From Puffinus mauretanicus (Eukaryota; Chordata; Aves; Procellariiformes; Procellariidae), in contig JAJKFH010003575.1 of assembly GCA_023333565.1 (NCBI GenBank), positions 620,001 through 684,000 of the forward strand: a DNA stretch of 64,000 nucleotides. The letters are read 5' to 3'. Positions 1-13,882 of the stretch are shown here, one piece after another. Each line of letters starts with the position of its first letter. Positions within the stretch are counted from its first letter, which is position 1. The notes beneath the pieces are model-generated. The model was not told where the DNA came from. It searched no databases and worked only from the letters and a program-made list of their open reading frames with translations. The translations under genes and the position numbers were made by a program.

Positions 1-3000
1 CCATGTCATCCCCATGACTCACAGCCAGTTTGTGTTTGGTTCCCTACAGGACGTCCCATGGTTGCCAGGAGTCTCATTAGGGTTTCCACCACCTGTCCTT
101 AGAGACCATTAGAATATGACAGAAAGTGCGTTGGATTAAATATCAGGAAATATTATCTTTGCTCAGTTCCATTTCTCAAAACCCCTGTGATGTTCACCAG
201 GAGAGCTGCTATCCTAAGCAAGGTTAACTTGCTGCTTACAGGCAGAAATTAATTATGTTTCACTGCTTGCATTCCCTCCAATCCTCATTTCCCTTATATA
301 CGCTGCCTTCAGTGGTAAACTTAAGCACTTTATTCCATTACAGGAAACTACCATCTTTCCTCCTGCTCATAAGGACAAATAACAGGATTTTCCACAAATA
401 TTTTAACCAGTGAACTTAATCCCATCGCAGTTTCTTCAACCGTGGACTTTGGAGCTAAGATGCTTCTGAAAAGAATAATAATAGGTTTTTGATTCCTATG
501 CGTATCACTTATAAAATCTTGCCCTTTAAGAGTTGCAAAAAAACATATAAAAAATTAAACTGGACTTTGACCAGAACCTTTTTTTTGTTCACTCTTGGAC
601 ATCACTTCAAATGTCAAGGCATGAACGGCAGAATAAGAAACTAAATGCAGATTGGTAAAAAGCATCATTTCTCTTTTCCATTTAAGTCTGAGAAAGAAGC
701 AAGAATTCATTTTTATAATGTCATGGTACATAGCATGACCAGATTAAAGAATTTTGGGGTTTTCTGGTAGTAATTTGATTTTTTGAGCTATTTCCTTTGT
801 CAAGGGATCATGAAGGAGACCAGCCTGCCACCAAGCTCAAACTGCAACATAAAAAAGTGATTAAGTATTATTGTTCTTTCACAGGAAACCGTGTTTACAG
901 CGGGATGCAGTTTGTGCTGTTCCGGCTTGGGTTCGCTGTGAAACATCTGCGTAGGATTGTTTATGCTCCTGCAAAACAAGAGCGAGCTTGCAGCATGGCT
1001 GCAGAAGCCTGGCTTCATTCCTAGAGAGCTTCATGCAGGTGGCATCCGATAAAGACACTCGACCCTTTGATTTGTCTTTTACGTCAATAAGTATATGTTT
1101 TCGGGGGGGCGGAGGATCATCTGTTTAATTCAAAACGCACGTACGTTTTCTGCCAGCTCAGTCCTTCAGCATCTATAAAAGAGAAATACCAAACATACAA
1201 CATTATGGGCTCATGTTTCAGAAATGAAGCATTCAATTAAACGGGTCAGTCTTCCCCAAACAGCCGTCTTTCTCCGCTTCCATTATAATCAAGTTCCATT
1301 ATTTTGACAAAACTTTTTTTTTTTTTTTTTTACAAAACAATAAATTCTCAGTAGCTGAACCTAAAAGCAATCAGAAGTTGAAGCTGTGGCACAGAAACCC
1401 ATGGAAATCCAACTAGTGGCCTTTAGTTTCTTGGTTTATCCCATTCACACCAGATGTGGCCCTGAGCTCCTCGTTGTTCTTAGTGCATTAGAAATCTCAG
1501 GGACTCCTTGCTTTTTTATTACCACAAACCAGCAGGATCCCACATAATTCAGAAGAGACTGGTGTCACCTAAATAGTAACGGAAAACTAAAATTGTGTGC
1601 TAACACAGGACTGTAGGGGAGAGAAAGCAGGAGCGAGTCCCAGAGTTGCTTCACAAGCATCCTCTGTGGTGACTCCTCTCTGGTCAGGAGAAGATGGATC
1701 AGCACAAGGCACTGACATTAAAAGAAAACTTTTCAAAAACGGATGGTTTGTGGAAGAACAGGATGAATTCAAACACACCACGACAACAAAGTGGGAACGT
1801 CACTGCCACAAACCCGGAGGAACAAGCCCGTAGCCAAGACACCATGCTCAGCATGGAGCGTGTTGTGTCAACACACAGCTAGGCTGGGTCCCTGCCAAGC
1901 CAACCAGAAGGTATCTGCACTAAGCTCTCTTGGGTTGGATTATTTATGTTTTGGTATTAAAATCTGACAAATAAACCTAACAATATTTTTGGCAAGACTC
2001 CAACAGCAGCAATAGCGAGTGTTATGTTAACATAAGTTACTACTTACTACAGTGCAATACGCAACGCGTCTGGCCAAGGGAAGCAGAAGACAAGTCCGCT
2101 GGACAAGTCACACCAGAGAGCGTGAATTGCAGGACTGAGACCGCCCTGTTTCATTGGGCTTCTCGCAGTGGTTTGGTGGCAATGAGGGATGCACACTCTA
2201 CAACGAAGAGTGTGATGAACAGGATGGCTGGAATATAATAAATGACGGGCTCAAATCACAAGCAGTTGAATTTTGATAAACCAACAAAACAAAAAGTTGG
2301 AAACAAAACAAAGAAATCTTAAGTCTGTAGGAGAAACAATCACCATTTTCCACAGGCACAAAACCCAAGCTATCCAGGTGCATCCTGGCGTTCCCACTGC
2401 CTGTTATCTTCCAGGGCTCATGAGTGACCTCAAAAACCAATGAAGGAACTGTCATTACTTTAAGGGACATTGCCATAGGACGTTCTAGCAAATGGGGTCT
2501 CCAGGAAGGGTGAGTTTTTGCAGTGCAGGCTCGCTCATTTGCAGAGAACAATATCGTATCGCCAAAGAACACAGTCAAAAAAACAAGGTGAAGGATGAAG
2601 GCACATTAGATTCCTCGCAGGAGACTCCACAGGTCCTTGGGGGTTAGTATCATTTCTATCCTCGCTATCGTACTGTGAAATTTCATCACGTCCAGGACTC
2701 TTCGCACATCCCATGGGACAGTGCTAGTGATTGCACGGTTGATGTCACCACACCTCTCGATGGCATGATTGACAACCTGAAGTTTGCAAGCTGTCAATTC
2801 TCCTGCTGGGCTCACCAGTCCTACGCTACAAAAGAGGTCCTCTTTCTTTCTTCCTGCTTCTCAATGGCCCCATGGGCTTCATCTACCTGTGGGGTAGATC
2901 ATGCATCTCTACAAAGACAACGCACACATGCAACACAACATCAACATCTTGCTTTGTGCCACACAGTCAGCATGTCACGCACACTCCTCCCAAATCTCCC

Positions 3001-3017
3001 ACTGGAGTTAAATCCAA
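1..3017. other. Intergenic, no recognised gene
   Basis: No splice-bounded coding sequence or known protein was recognised. Short open frames at 2198-2578 (minus, 126 codons) and 2606-2815 (minus, 69 codons) resemble nothing I know. There is a T-run at 1314-1331. Confidence 0.6.
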
Positions 3018-4001
3018 TTGGTGGCCGGTCACGAGCGGTGTTCCCCAGGGCTCAGTACTGGGGCCGGTCCTGTTCAATATCTTTATCAACGATCTGGATG
3101 AGGGGATCGCTCCCTCAGTAAGTTTGCAGATGACACCAAGCTGGGCGGGAGTGTTGATCCGCTGGAGGGTAGGAAGGCTCTGCAGAGGGACCTGGACAGG
3201 CTGGATCGATGGGCCGAGGCCAACTGTATGAGGTTCAACAAGGCCAAGTGCCGGGTCCTGCACTTCGGCCACAACAACCCCAGGCAACGCTACAGGCTTG
3301 GGGAGAGTGGCTGGAAAGCTGCCCGGAGGAAAAGGACCTGGGGGTGCTGGTTGACAGCCGGCTGAACATGAGCCGGCAGTATGCCCAGGTGGCCAAGAAG
3401 GCCAACGGCATCCTGGCCTGTATCAGAAATAGTGTGGCCAGCAGGAGCAGGGAGGTGATCGTGCCCCTGTACTCGGCACTGGTGAGGCCACACCTCAAAT
3501 CCTGTGTTCAGTTCTGGGCCCCTCACGGAACTACAAGGACATGGAGGTGCTGGAGCGTGTCCAGAGGAGGGCAACGAAGCTGGTGAAGGGCCTGGAGCAC
3601 AAGTCTGATGGGGAGCGGCTGAGGGAACTGGGGTTGTTTAGTCTGGAGAAGAGGAGGCTGAGGGGAGACCTCATCGCGCTCTACAACTACCTGAAAGGAG
3701 GTTGTAGCGAGGTGGGGGTTGGTCTCTTCTCCCAAGTAACAGCGATAAGAGGAAATGGCCTCAAGTTGCGCCAAGGGAGGTTTAGATTGGACATTAGGAG
3801 AAATTTCTTTCTGAAAGAGTGGTCAGGCCTTGGAACAGGCTGCCCAGGGAAGTGGTGGAGTCCCCATCCCTGGAAGTATTTAAAAGACGTGTAGATGAGG
3901 CCCTTAGGGACATGGTTTAGTGGGCATGGTGGTGTTGGGTTGACAGTTGGACTCAATGATCTTAGAGGTCTTTTCCAACCTTAATGATTCTATGATTCTA
4001 T
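3018..4001 (+). mobile_element. CR1 LINE, 5'-truncated, with broken reverse transcriptase
   Basis: Translation near 3,040 gives [14 protein letters not shown], a CR1 reverse-transcriptase motif; downstream frames give [27 protein letters not shown] and [17 protein letters not shown], all typical of CR1 ORF2. The coding sequence is spread over at least three frames, so it is dead. The element ends with the diagnostic ATGATTCTATGATTCTAT tail at 4,001. The left boundary is approximate. Confidence 0.93.
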
Positions 4002-7000
4002 CTCACAACAGGTATTTTTTCTGTGTGGCGGTCTCCAAGGCATGGGAATCCAGATCTTCTAGACCTATGGTGAGGAAGTGGCCCCATGCTTTTCCATCCT
4101 AACCAACTAAGGAACTTCACTTAGATTTGACCCGAAAATATCCATTCATTATGCTACAGCCATCCTGCTAATGTCTATGCTGTAGAGATTACTGTGGCAT
4201 GACCACAAAGTCTGGGAAGAAAAGGACAGAGAAGAAGTGAAAGGAAAACCATGAAGTCCTTTGGCAACCACACAAACGACATCCTTTCTGCCAGAACCAA
4301 GAACAAGGGTGTGATTTGTGATGAAAACAAACCTCACTCTCATAAGGAAGTTCTTGGACAGGAAAAGTGATTTTCAGGAGCTTTAAGAACAAAGTTGGGG
4401 AATTTAAAATTTATTTTCTAGGGGTGGAAGGTGAAGAGGAATGAGGTAAGAAGGGTGCTTAGTCCACCTCAGTCAGGAACTTGATAACTTTGTTTTCCTT
4501 TGAAAGCCTTTGTAAGCTTTGCAAACAAGTGTGCCACACCAAATCAACCATCTGGGTACAAACCAGGGCTAACTGTGTCTCAACATAAGAGGAGCTGCAG
4601 CTCAGTAGATCCCCTCCAGTTGTCCTGCTGGCATCTCCGCACCACCGTTTCCCATGTCCCACTCACCATCTGTAGACGCCACATACGTCCAGACAAGCAA
4701 TTTCCCAGATCACTTCTTCTGCCCAGCACTTGCAAGGGGACTAAAGCTCCAGGGCCAGAGTTGCCCTTGTGGCTTCCTGCACCTTGATTGAGAGAATTGA
4801 AATGATCCAGGTTATATTTACCCTCAAGTTCAAAGTTTGCAACCTCCATTCCCCAACCCCAGTTTATTTCAGCTTGAGGTTCCTATTTTATTTCCAAACA
4901 TGGCCACAATAGTCTTCCATAAAGCACCTTGTTAACCCTAACCCAACGGTAACTCCGAGCCCCACGGTACATCCACAGTGGCTGATCAGACCAGGCAATT
5001 GCTCACTGAGTCCATGTACTAATATCAGTCTAACTTGATAACATTTATTTGCAATAAAGCCACTTGATAACAATTATTTGTAATAAAGCCCTATCTTGTG
5101 CTCTCCATACTCAGCCAGCTCTGAGTTTGCAGCATCTTCCTGGGTTCTTTGTCTTAAGATGCTTTGGCAGATCTTTATTGTTATTTTGGTCTCCACAATT
5201 CCATCGATCGCAGGAGAACTTGTCCATCCCTCAGGACAAATTCAGAGGGAGGCACTGAAGCAGTATCAGCAACCAAATGAGTTTGTGTGTCCTCAAGGCA
5301 AAGCTAGCCAGGCTCCATCCTGACCAAAATCGCTGCTTTTCAGGGAAGGCAGCCCTCCGGTTCTCAAATTAGTCCTTCTGGGCTTGTGTGTGGCACATTT
5401 ACACGGTACGCTTGAGCAAAAGCCATAAATCAGAGCTAAAACTGCGCCGTGGTCACCCATGGATCTATATTATATTTTTTTCATGCAAAAAGGGAAGGCT
5501 GCACAGTGCTCACTAACAGCTATTGCATCCAACCGTAGATTGATGCAGTCGAAAAAAAAAAACCTTTCTGAGCACCCAAATCCTTCTCCGGACACTTTTT
5601 CAATATTAAGAAATACTAGAAAGTGGGAGCTCACTGCAGTGCTTTGTTTGTGCCTTGCGTCACCGCAGTCCAAATGTGGCTGCAGGGAGAATGTCCGAGT
5701 AAAAGTCCAGAGAGGAAAACAAATATCCCTATTTCTGGGAACGCTGCAGCTACAAAACTTTGTTCTCACTAAACTTGTGCTACTTCCTACTTCTTGTGGT
5801 TTGTTCTCATGCTGTTTTTAACCTCTTCTCAAACCAATATAGTATTTCTATTTCATGTCCAAAACAAACCAAGGAAAAAACAGAAAATACAGCACATATG
5901 AAAAACAATTGAACAGAAACCTTTTCATTCCCAAAAGGATTTTAGCCACAATTTAGGTCAATTCTTTTCTTTTCTTTTTTTTTTTTTCCTAATGAGTTCA
6001 TATGTTCCTATTTTAACTTATTACAAAAAGCAGCACTGTAGTGTCTCTAAATAAAGAGTAGGCTCTATTTTCCAATTAAATAACAAAATTTGGTTTCGGG
6101 AAAAAAAAACCACAACAGATAAATTTCTAGTTAGACAGTCTGCTTTAAAGGTGATTTTTCTTATCTCATTCCTACATCCTCATATTAAGTAAAATGGCCA
6201 GACGGGATGAGAAGGGGATGAGTCCCACATGCTCTGAGAACATGCAAAACCAAGGTATAAAAAGAATATTTTTTAAGAGCTATTGAGGCAGCGTTTCTTT
6301 TTCTTGACCCTTTACATTGGATTTTCACTTCAGCCACAGTGGGATCCTGTCCCATGCAGGATCCAAAGACCCCTCACGCCCAGTCCGTGCGAGGCTGGAT
6401 GCTCCTTAAGGATGCCCTTTAATTCCCGAGGGCAGACTGCCTGCAGCAGACTGCAGAATTTGCTAAGCGTCAAAAAAGAGATGGCAATGTAGGACAATAC
6501 TCCCTGTGGACTATTGAAATAACTTGTTATTATTCAAATAGCCATTGAACAATTTCTATATTTTGATCTAAAAGCAACACGACGAAGTGAACATGAACGG
6601 GCCACAGCTGCGGCAGTAAGACACATCCAGTCTTCACTGTGACGATAGTGGGAAATAACTTGCATTTTTTCCTTCCTGTGACCACCCTTCTCAGCAGATG
6701 CTAACAAGAGAAGGGTTGAAAATCGATGAAAGGAGAAAAGGTCCCAAAGGTTCAACTACAGAGAGGAGAGCGTCTTCTTCACTCACCTGTCAGGACAAGG
6801 AGAAAGGCAATCACAAGAGAAAAAAAAAAAAAGTTATCTCACTTTTGGCTCAGGATCAGTAATATTTTATGCAGACCCGGTGTCCAAAAAGGCACTCCCC
6901 CTCCCTCACAGTACCCCAAAGTAGCTGTTTATACTACAGGCTCTGCTTTTACTGCTTATTTCAAAACAAACCTTTGCCATTTCCTGACCAGAAAAATTGC

Positions 7001-7689
7001 ACTTTTAATTCTGTGCTAGAGACTTTGAAAGTCAAGATACTGCTGCTTTCCACTATAAATAGCCCAGGCTGGCTATGACATCTCACTGTGACATTTAGTT
7101 CAAACAAAGAAAAAAAAATCTTGGCAGGAAACAAACAAACAAAAAAAGAAACAAAGAATAAAATAAATTAAAAAAAAACATGATAATGAGTTCTTGTATC
7201 TCTGGGAGAAATTAATTTCTGAATAAATTCATAACCTTGAACAAAGTCCTATTTTCCAGCCTTTGGGACACGTAGGCACCCCACAGAAAGTGCCTGATCC
7301 TGACCCTGGAGGAGGCAGATCTTCTCCATGTGACAGACACACAACAGGAAAATCTTATTCCAGCCTCTCTGGGTATAATTTCAAACTATTTCCTGGTATT
7401 ATTTTCACTCTCCCAAAAGCCCATGGCTATCATCCCTCCAAGCTGCCTTGACAATGGTTATAACTGCATTTATTTCCCAGAGCCCTGAAAGCAGCAGATT
7501 TTGCATCGCTTGCAGTTGAAATCCTCCCACCAGCGGGGACTCAAGTCAGAAGCCAAACATCCCAAGGCAAGCGTCATGCCTTGGGCCAGGTTATTGAAAC
7601 TTAAACCAGAAGTGATTTCTCAAAGTATTTTATATCACCGGTTTTGCAGCCATTCATGTTTCTGGTCATGGGGCTGAAAGGGGATCCCC
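4002..7689. other. Intergenic, no recognised gene
   Basis: AT-rich sequence between two CR1 fragments. Holds the 29-bp tandem duplication and an A-rich stretch at about 7,105-7,180. All open frames are short. Confidence 0.6.
5033..5090 (+). repeat. 29-bp direct tandem duplication
   Basis: Two adjacent 29-bp units (5033-5061 and 5062-5090) that differ at two positions; each holds AATAAA. Confidence 0.9.
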
Positions 7690-7998
7690 TCCATGTGTAT
7701 AAAAACCTGATGGGGGTGTAAAGAAGATGGAGCCAGACTTTTCTCAGTGGTAACCAAAGAAAGGACAAGAGATAATGGGCATAAACTCAAAACCACAAAA
7801 TTCCACTTAAATACTGGAAAAAAAAACCCCAGAACGTGCAGGTGGTCAAACACTGGAACAGGTTGTTGAGTTTCCATCATGGGAGATTTCCAAAAAACCC
7901 AGCTGGACATGGTCCTGAGCAGCCCGCCCCAGCTGAGCCTGCTTTGCGCAAGAGGGTTGGACTAGATGATCTCCAGAGGTTCCCACCAACCCCACTGA
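7690..7998 (+). mobile_element. CR1 LINE 3' fragment
   Basis: Diverged copy of the CR1 3' end: a block like 'data-aged' AGAAGATGGAGCCAGACTTT, then CACTGGAACAGGTTG, and finally GGTTGGACTAGATGATCTCC. It lacks the terminal ATTCTATG repeats. Confidence 0.85.
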
Positions 7999-10859
7999 CC
8001 ACGTGAGTGCACGAAGAACCGTTCCCAGCCCTTTGCTATATGCAGGTCTCGGGCACTGAGAAGTTTCTTGCAAGGAAGGAATGCAAGCATTCCCATTCCC
8101 TCCATGGAAATTACGGACGTTATACACAGCTTTATCTTCTCGCAAGGAGAATGGGAGATAGCAGAGCAGATTACATGTCTGAACTGAACTTACGGGGAGA
8201 GCAGCTTCCTAGGAACAAAGAGAATTAGGAAAACAGAGACCCGAAACAGACACCAAGCAAAAGAAACCCTGCACATCGGTTTGCTTTGTTTTTAAAAAAA
8301 GGCTGCAATATCAAAGAGTAACTTGGCAGTTAAGGAATAACTAATCTGCAGGAAAAGTCTGGCCTGACCAAACACCCACCTCAGAGGGTTTACGCTTATG
8401 GAGACAGTCAATGGTCATGGTGACAGCTACCGGGCAGCAGTGACAGACTTACCGTCATCTCCAGAGACAACCAGCCTGTTACGCGCTCCATATGCATATA
8501 TTTAAAAAAGCAGCATCCTTAACAGCAATAAAATCTGTGCAAAGAGACTTCCAAAGTCTTTAGTTGGCATCTGGTAGAGACTGACGTGAAGAAAGTCCCA
8601 AAGTACTGGAGTCCTACGAGCCTCCAGGACGGTTCTGGCCGACAGCTGCGAAAAGCTGGATTTGTTACCATAAAAGAGCCGTTCCTGAACAGCGTTTGCT
8701 CTAACGAGTAATAAATTAGGCTCTCACACTAAGAATTTTCAAAGTTTTAGCAAAAGCTCCATCCCAGAGGATTCATGCTAGGTAGTTTGGGCATTCAAGA
8801 GACATGATTAGATGATCTTTAAAGGTCCCTTCCAACCCAAACCATTCTACAGAGTCTAAATCCCATACGTAGTCCATGAGAGACTGGCTGACGTGCCTAC
8901 CACGCTCTGAAGGGTTCAGTGATAAGCCCAAGGTCCTAATTACCCACCTCCAGTTAGGTGATACGAGTATCTTTTCTTTACGACAAAATCCATTTAATAA
9001 AGGCAGCTACAGAAAACGGGATCCCAGAAAATTTCAAAACTGCTAAAAACTTACTGGGAAATGGGAAGCTGAGAAAAACATCACGATATCATCACAAAAA
9101 ATTCTGTTTTTCAAAAGCGGCCAAGTACTGGGAAAAACCAAAATCATATGAAGTTTTGAGTAGGACCTGATCTGGAGTTGTATTTATTGGACAATTCTAA
9201 CAGCCCTGGACTCCAAAAATGATTCAAGGCCATGCTGTTACTCTTCAGTCCCCAATACTTAAAAATCTATCAGTATCTTTCCTGCCCCAGATAATTCAAA
9301 GACCCTTTTCTCTAGAAATGACGAACGAGTTCCCAGGTACTCATTATCCTATTTACAACACTTCAGCAACTTTTCACTCAACTACAGTGAAAGAGGAAAA
9401 AAACCCACCACCACCGCAACCCATCCAAGATCATCGATCACCTCCAGTTGCCAGCCACAGCTCTGCCTGCCTCAAGGTACCACCAAGTACTGGTTTGGTT
9501 TGGTTTTTTTTTTTCATAGTTTAAAGCCTTAAGATACCAACGCAACTGCCTGGTTTCACTGCCGCTATATGAGACATCAGGTCACTGGATTTCAGCCTGC
9601 AGCCTCTCTGCTTGTTGGAGAGAAAAGACTCCAAATGACAGAAAACACGACACTCCCTGGTAACCCTAATTAATTATCCTCAATCTTGGTATTGATTTTT
9701 TCCAAGCTTCCATTTCTATGCCTCTATACCAGACTAAAACGCCTCTACTGACAATTTCTTCTTGCATAGGAACCCACAAATACACCTTAAGGTACTTCTT
9801 CCCTAACTTTCTCTTCGATAAACTGTGTTAAGCTCTAAATTTATCATAAGCTATGCGTTGCATTTCTACTGGAAGAAACCAGATTCACAGACGGCAGTAC
9901 TTTGGGTAGGGGAAAACTCCAAGCCCCATAGCAGGGAAGGAAACTTTGCACAGGCTGTTAGCAATCATTCTTCGTGGTTTACATCAAACCCAGGGAGAGG
10001 AGCAAGTCCTGAGCCCGGCATAGACACACAGGTGCTAAACATACTATTTTTCCAAGACAGGTAAACTTCTAAATAGTCCAGATTTTTCTAGTTCATTATC
10101 TTAAATTATGGTCAGAGTCTTCTCTGGATTGAACATTGCCAGGCTGAAACCACCTGCCTTTGCAGGGTACCTATGGGGATGCGTAACACCTTCATCTGTG
10201 AAACCCTTAGACTTCGGGAACTACTTCCACACTAGAGATAAAAGCACATACATAGTCTTAAGTTTCCCTGACTTTTGATTTTTTTTAAAGGTCTTAGGTG
10301 TTTGGGTTTTTTTTTCAATCCCATCTATTGAGTCATGCATTCTGTTCAGAGGGTCCTCCACATGTCAGATGACACTCACAACCGCAAGTAGCTTCTCTTT
10401 TTCTATTTTGCCCCAAAATTTCAAAAGCTTGTTTTGTCAGTGGGAGAAAGACTGAGGCTGAAAACACTTCTACCCTGACGGTTAAATCTTTCCAGAAAAC
10501 ATGTAGTCCTCTATGATTGCACACATCTTTAAAGTGCGCATAACTCCTCCCTTGTTTCAGTGCTTCCTCTAACTTCGTTTCACTTTCTTAGCATCCTTTT
10601 TTGAAAATTCATGTTATGTACTATCGCAGTGCCAGAGCGCATTTGTTAAAATGCCGAATTCAAAGCAATCCTTTAAGCTGTTTTACTTGCTCTCCAAGTC
10701 ATCCACAGCTTCCTAAGTTACAATCCTATTACCTGCTAACCCCTAGTACCAAAGATCATCATCATCACCACAGTTCACCTTTCTTCTATTCCAAGGAGGG
10801 ACATCAAATTCATTTCAGGAAGATGCAGCTTATTAGGGAGAAGGGATATGCAAATGTTA
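7999..10859. other. Intergenic or distal 3' flank of EMSY
   Basis: Apart from the CR1 remnant at 8.8 kb, no gene, RNA or repeat was recognised. A GGTTT/T-run tract lies at about 9,488-9,517. Confidence 0.55.
8775..8857 (+). mobile_element. CR1 LINE 3' end remnant
   Basis: Contains TTAGATGATCTTTAAAGGTC then CCTTCCAACCCAAACCATTC, the usual CR1 3' terminus, with a decayed tail. Confidence 0.8.
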
Positions 10860-10875
10860 TCTTACACACTGATGT

Positions 10876-10881
10876 TTTATT
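10876..10881 (-). terminator. Candidate distal polyadenylation signal of EMSY
   Basis: AATAAA on the minus strand followed within about 10 nt by CAGTGTGTAAG, a plausible downstream element. It would give a 3' UTR of about 3 kb. Confidence 0.35.
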
Positions 10882-13480
10882 TTTAGCAGCTCAGTGATAT
10901 TTATAAGGCTGTGAGGAGTGGATACATGGCTGCAGTAGGATGAAGTAAGTGTCTCAAGGGCAGGTATGAAAAATCTGCACATCTGCAGGGCAGGACAAGG
11001 AACAGGCAGTGCTGCCTGCAGTTCATGAAAAGGTGGAGAAGGCCAAATACTCCGAGCACGTCTTCTTACAGTTGTTCAGAAATCAAGTAACTAGGAAAAA
11101 AAAAAACATCTTGACCCTGAATTTTAGCTCACCTTGTATATACCTTATTATTAAAGGTATTTATATGGTGAAGTGCTGGAACAGACAAATTAAATAAGAG
11201 AATCTGAAAAAATTCAGCTCGATTTGGGAAAGCATCAAGAGAGGACTTTCAAGAATGCAGGCATTGATTACAAAAGTCCTTTTTCTAAATTTCTTACGTG
11301 GCCCCTAGATACCCCCACCACGTGCTTCAATTTGCCAGTCTGAAAACAATTACCTCTCATAGCAACACTAAAAGCTTTCGTGTTTTTAAAAAGAGATTTG
11401 CTGTCTTCAAGGAACTGTCAAAACAGTTCACGGTAGTTGTTCATACCTCTGCTGTGAAGTCATCACTAAAGATGCAAACAAAAGTCTCACATAAAACATC
11501 GGAATGAAGTGGACCAGAACCCAACAATATCCTTACTGCATTAGGAGTGTCGAATTCACCTTATGCCACTCCTTAGTATCCCTTTTTGGCTGGAGAGAGC
11601 ATATACATTCACCTAAACCTGACACCATAATTTAAGGCAAAGTTCTTGGGCAAAAGCGCTTAAGAAAAATCTTGCTCTACTTTATATTCTCATGGCCTTT
11701 CAGTCCTAGATATGCCAGGGACACTGAAAATACTGCAAGACCCCAGGTGACAATGAAAATTTGATACAAGCCAGAAGAACTGTGCGTCATCTGCTTTGGG
11801 CTTTTCACAACTGTGTATGGAAAACTACAGACTGTGCCTTATGCTGGCATCTGCAAAGCACAACACACCGTCCAATCCCACTGGCAGTAAAAGCTGTATT
11901 AAATCACTTTTTGTCATTCTGTGGCAATGTGGAACTTCCAGGACTTAGATCATAACTTGGTCACTCTTGTTGGTCACCGTTATTTCACTAAAACAAGAGT
12001 AAAAGCTCTCAAACAACTATCAAAACCTGAACCACCTAGAATGGCATATTGGTAGGTTTTTTTTTTTTTTACTAGAGAAAGAAATATGGTGTGTTTCATT
12101 TCATATATATTATTCTCTTCCATCCTGAGCACTAAGTACAGCAGAAACCAAACCAATACCTATTCCAACATAAACGTAACGCAAAAATAATTAGTTTCCT
12201 AACCCACTATTCCAGCATTTGCACGTTGAATTTATCAGGACACTTCTCCACCATAATGAACTACATTATGTTGGAACTAATGCTGACGGAAAACAGAAGG
12301 GGGGAAAAAAAAAAAAGGTGTATGAAAGTCATAGGGACTTAATTTATAAAATAACTGAGGTTAGATGAAAAACCAACAGCACCATCTAGGGGTTACTGCA
12401 TGTTCGTACATAGGTGGGTACTCAGGACAAGATAAATGGTTTTTTAGGTTTTGTATTTTCAGTTTGAGTTACTCTAATTGGAATTTAATCTTAACTACAA
12501 TATCAACAGTAAAATCACAGCTTAAAAAAAAGACTGACGCAAAAAGCTGGATTAGACTTTGGATGAAATCTACTTATAGTAGTACTTCAGCACCAAAAAG
12601 TGGGCAGTTAGGCTGATAGATGTATATACAATTAAATGATATGTCAAAGTCTTAAAATGCTTAGTTATTTATAATGAAATCTATACAAAACAGTTAAAAA
12701 CATGTTTTTATATACATTTGAAAAAAAAAAAAGTATTGTCTTCATTAGCAGAATGTATTAAAACTGGTTCTCTCATCCCATCTGAACCCAAACCTTTCTG
12801 TGGCTTGTAACTATCACAAAAACCCAATGTATTGCTTCAACAAGCCAAGTCATAAGGCTAATTTCTGAAACCTACCACTGTATACGGATTTAAGCTTTTA
12901 AACTCCCAAAATGGTCACTTTAAAAACAGCATGTAAGAGTAAAATACAGATTTTTAAAAGCCTTAGCTCACTTCTATATTCAGAGGTTCAACTTTGAAAG
13001 ATGCTGAACCACTTATCCCCAATTTTGAAAAACTGATTTATAGCAAAATACATCCCCCCCACCCTGTTTGTATTAGAATTAACACACCTGCCTGTTTCAC
13101 AGGAACTTTTTAAACAACTTGGCCTCACTTTAGATTTTATATTTAAATAAATAATCAAAGATTAGCTAGAACAGATGAGCATTTCATGTGCTTATTGCAC
13201 AAAGAAATGCCTCATACACCGTTACCCTACTTCTTGTAAAGCATGAAAACAAAAATCCACTAGCAAATCCACTTTGCTACCAGTTAGTGATTTTGCTTAT
13301 TTCCAAACATCCATCAACAAGAATTTAAAAAAAATAAACCATATTTTTAGGCTTATGAAAAAATCTTAACTTTTAAGTGAGCACAAGTGCAAGAAAGCTA
13401 ACCAATTTCAAAATTCCTGGGGCTTTTCCAGCACTGTCAGAGACACTTTTCCTCTCACATGCTATTTAAAAATACAAATA

Positions 13481-13486
13481 TTTATT
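13481..13486 (-). terminator. Candidate proximal polyadenylation signal of EMSY
   Basis: AATAAA on the minus strand, about 400 nt after the stop, followed by a GTGTCTCTGACAGTG-type GT-rich stretch some 60 nt on. Confidence 0.35.
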
Positions 13487-13882
13487 TAACATTCTCTTTT
13501 TTTGATGGTGTTTTGCTCAACAGCTAACAAAAAGACACAGCAAAATAACAATCCCTTTTCACTGAAAGCTGTTTCAGTATCTGGGCAAGGGCTTCAATAG
13601 CACAAGCTGTAGAATTCGCTGCAGATTTGCTTTTTAACAGGAGTATATTCCACTGTCACAGGTTTACTAAATCTCGGTAACTACATCTTTTTTTTTTTTT
13701 TTTTTGGAAACAATTTTCAAGATGCAGCTTTTGCAATACCGTCTTGTTAAAACACACTGATGCTTCAAGGGTCCAATGAACAACTCTAATAGGCAAAGTG
13801 CTCTAAGACATCACAATACAAGGGCATCTTGGATACTCAAAATCCCAAGATATTTTAAAGTGCACTCCAGTGTCCCAATTCC

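Larger units (their letters stand above)
10860..13882 (-). other. EMSY: Probable EMSY 3' UTR (extent uncertain)
   Basis: AT-rich sequence follows the stop codon, with many T and A runs and no recognisable repeat or gene. Two AATAAA hexamers on the minus strand could end the transcript: 13486-13481 (about 400 nt after the stop) and 10881-10876, which is followed by a GT-rich stretch. The limit is inferred only. Confidence 0.4.

Noticed and set aside
2198..2578. 126-codon minus-strand frame as a gene
   Set aside because: No family recognised, no clear splice sites and no neighbouring exon. A chance frame is the simpler reading, though I cannot exclude an old element.
2675..3894. Several open frames between 2.7 and 3.9 kb as host genes
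   Set aside because: Those from about 3,018 onward are CR1 reverse-transcriptase fragments; the stretch before it gives no recognisable protein.
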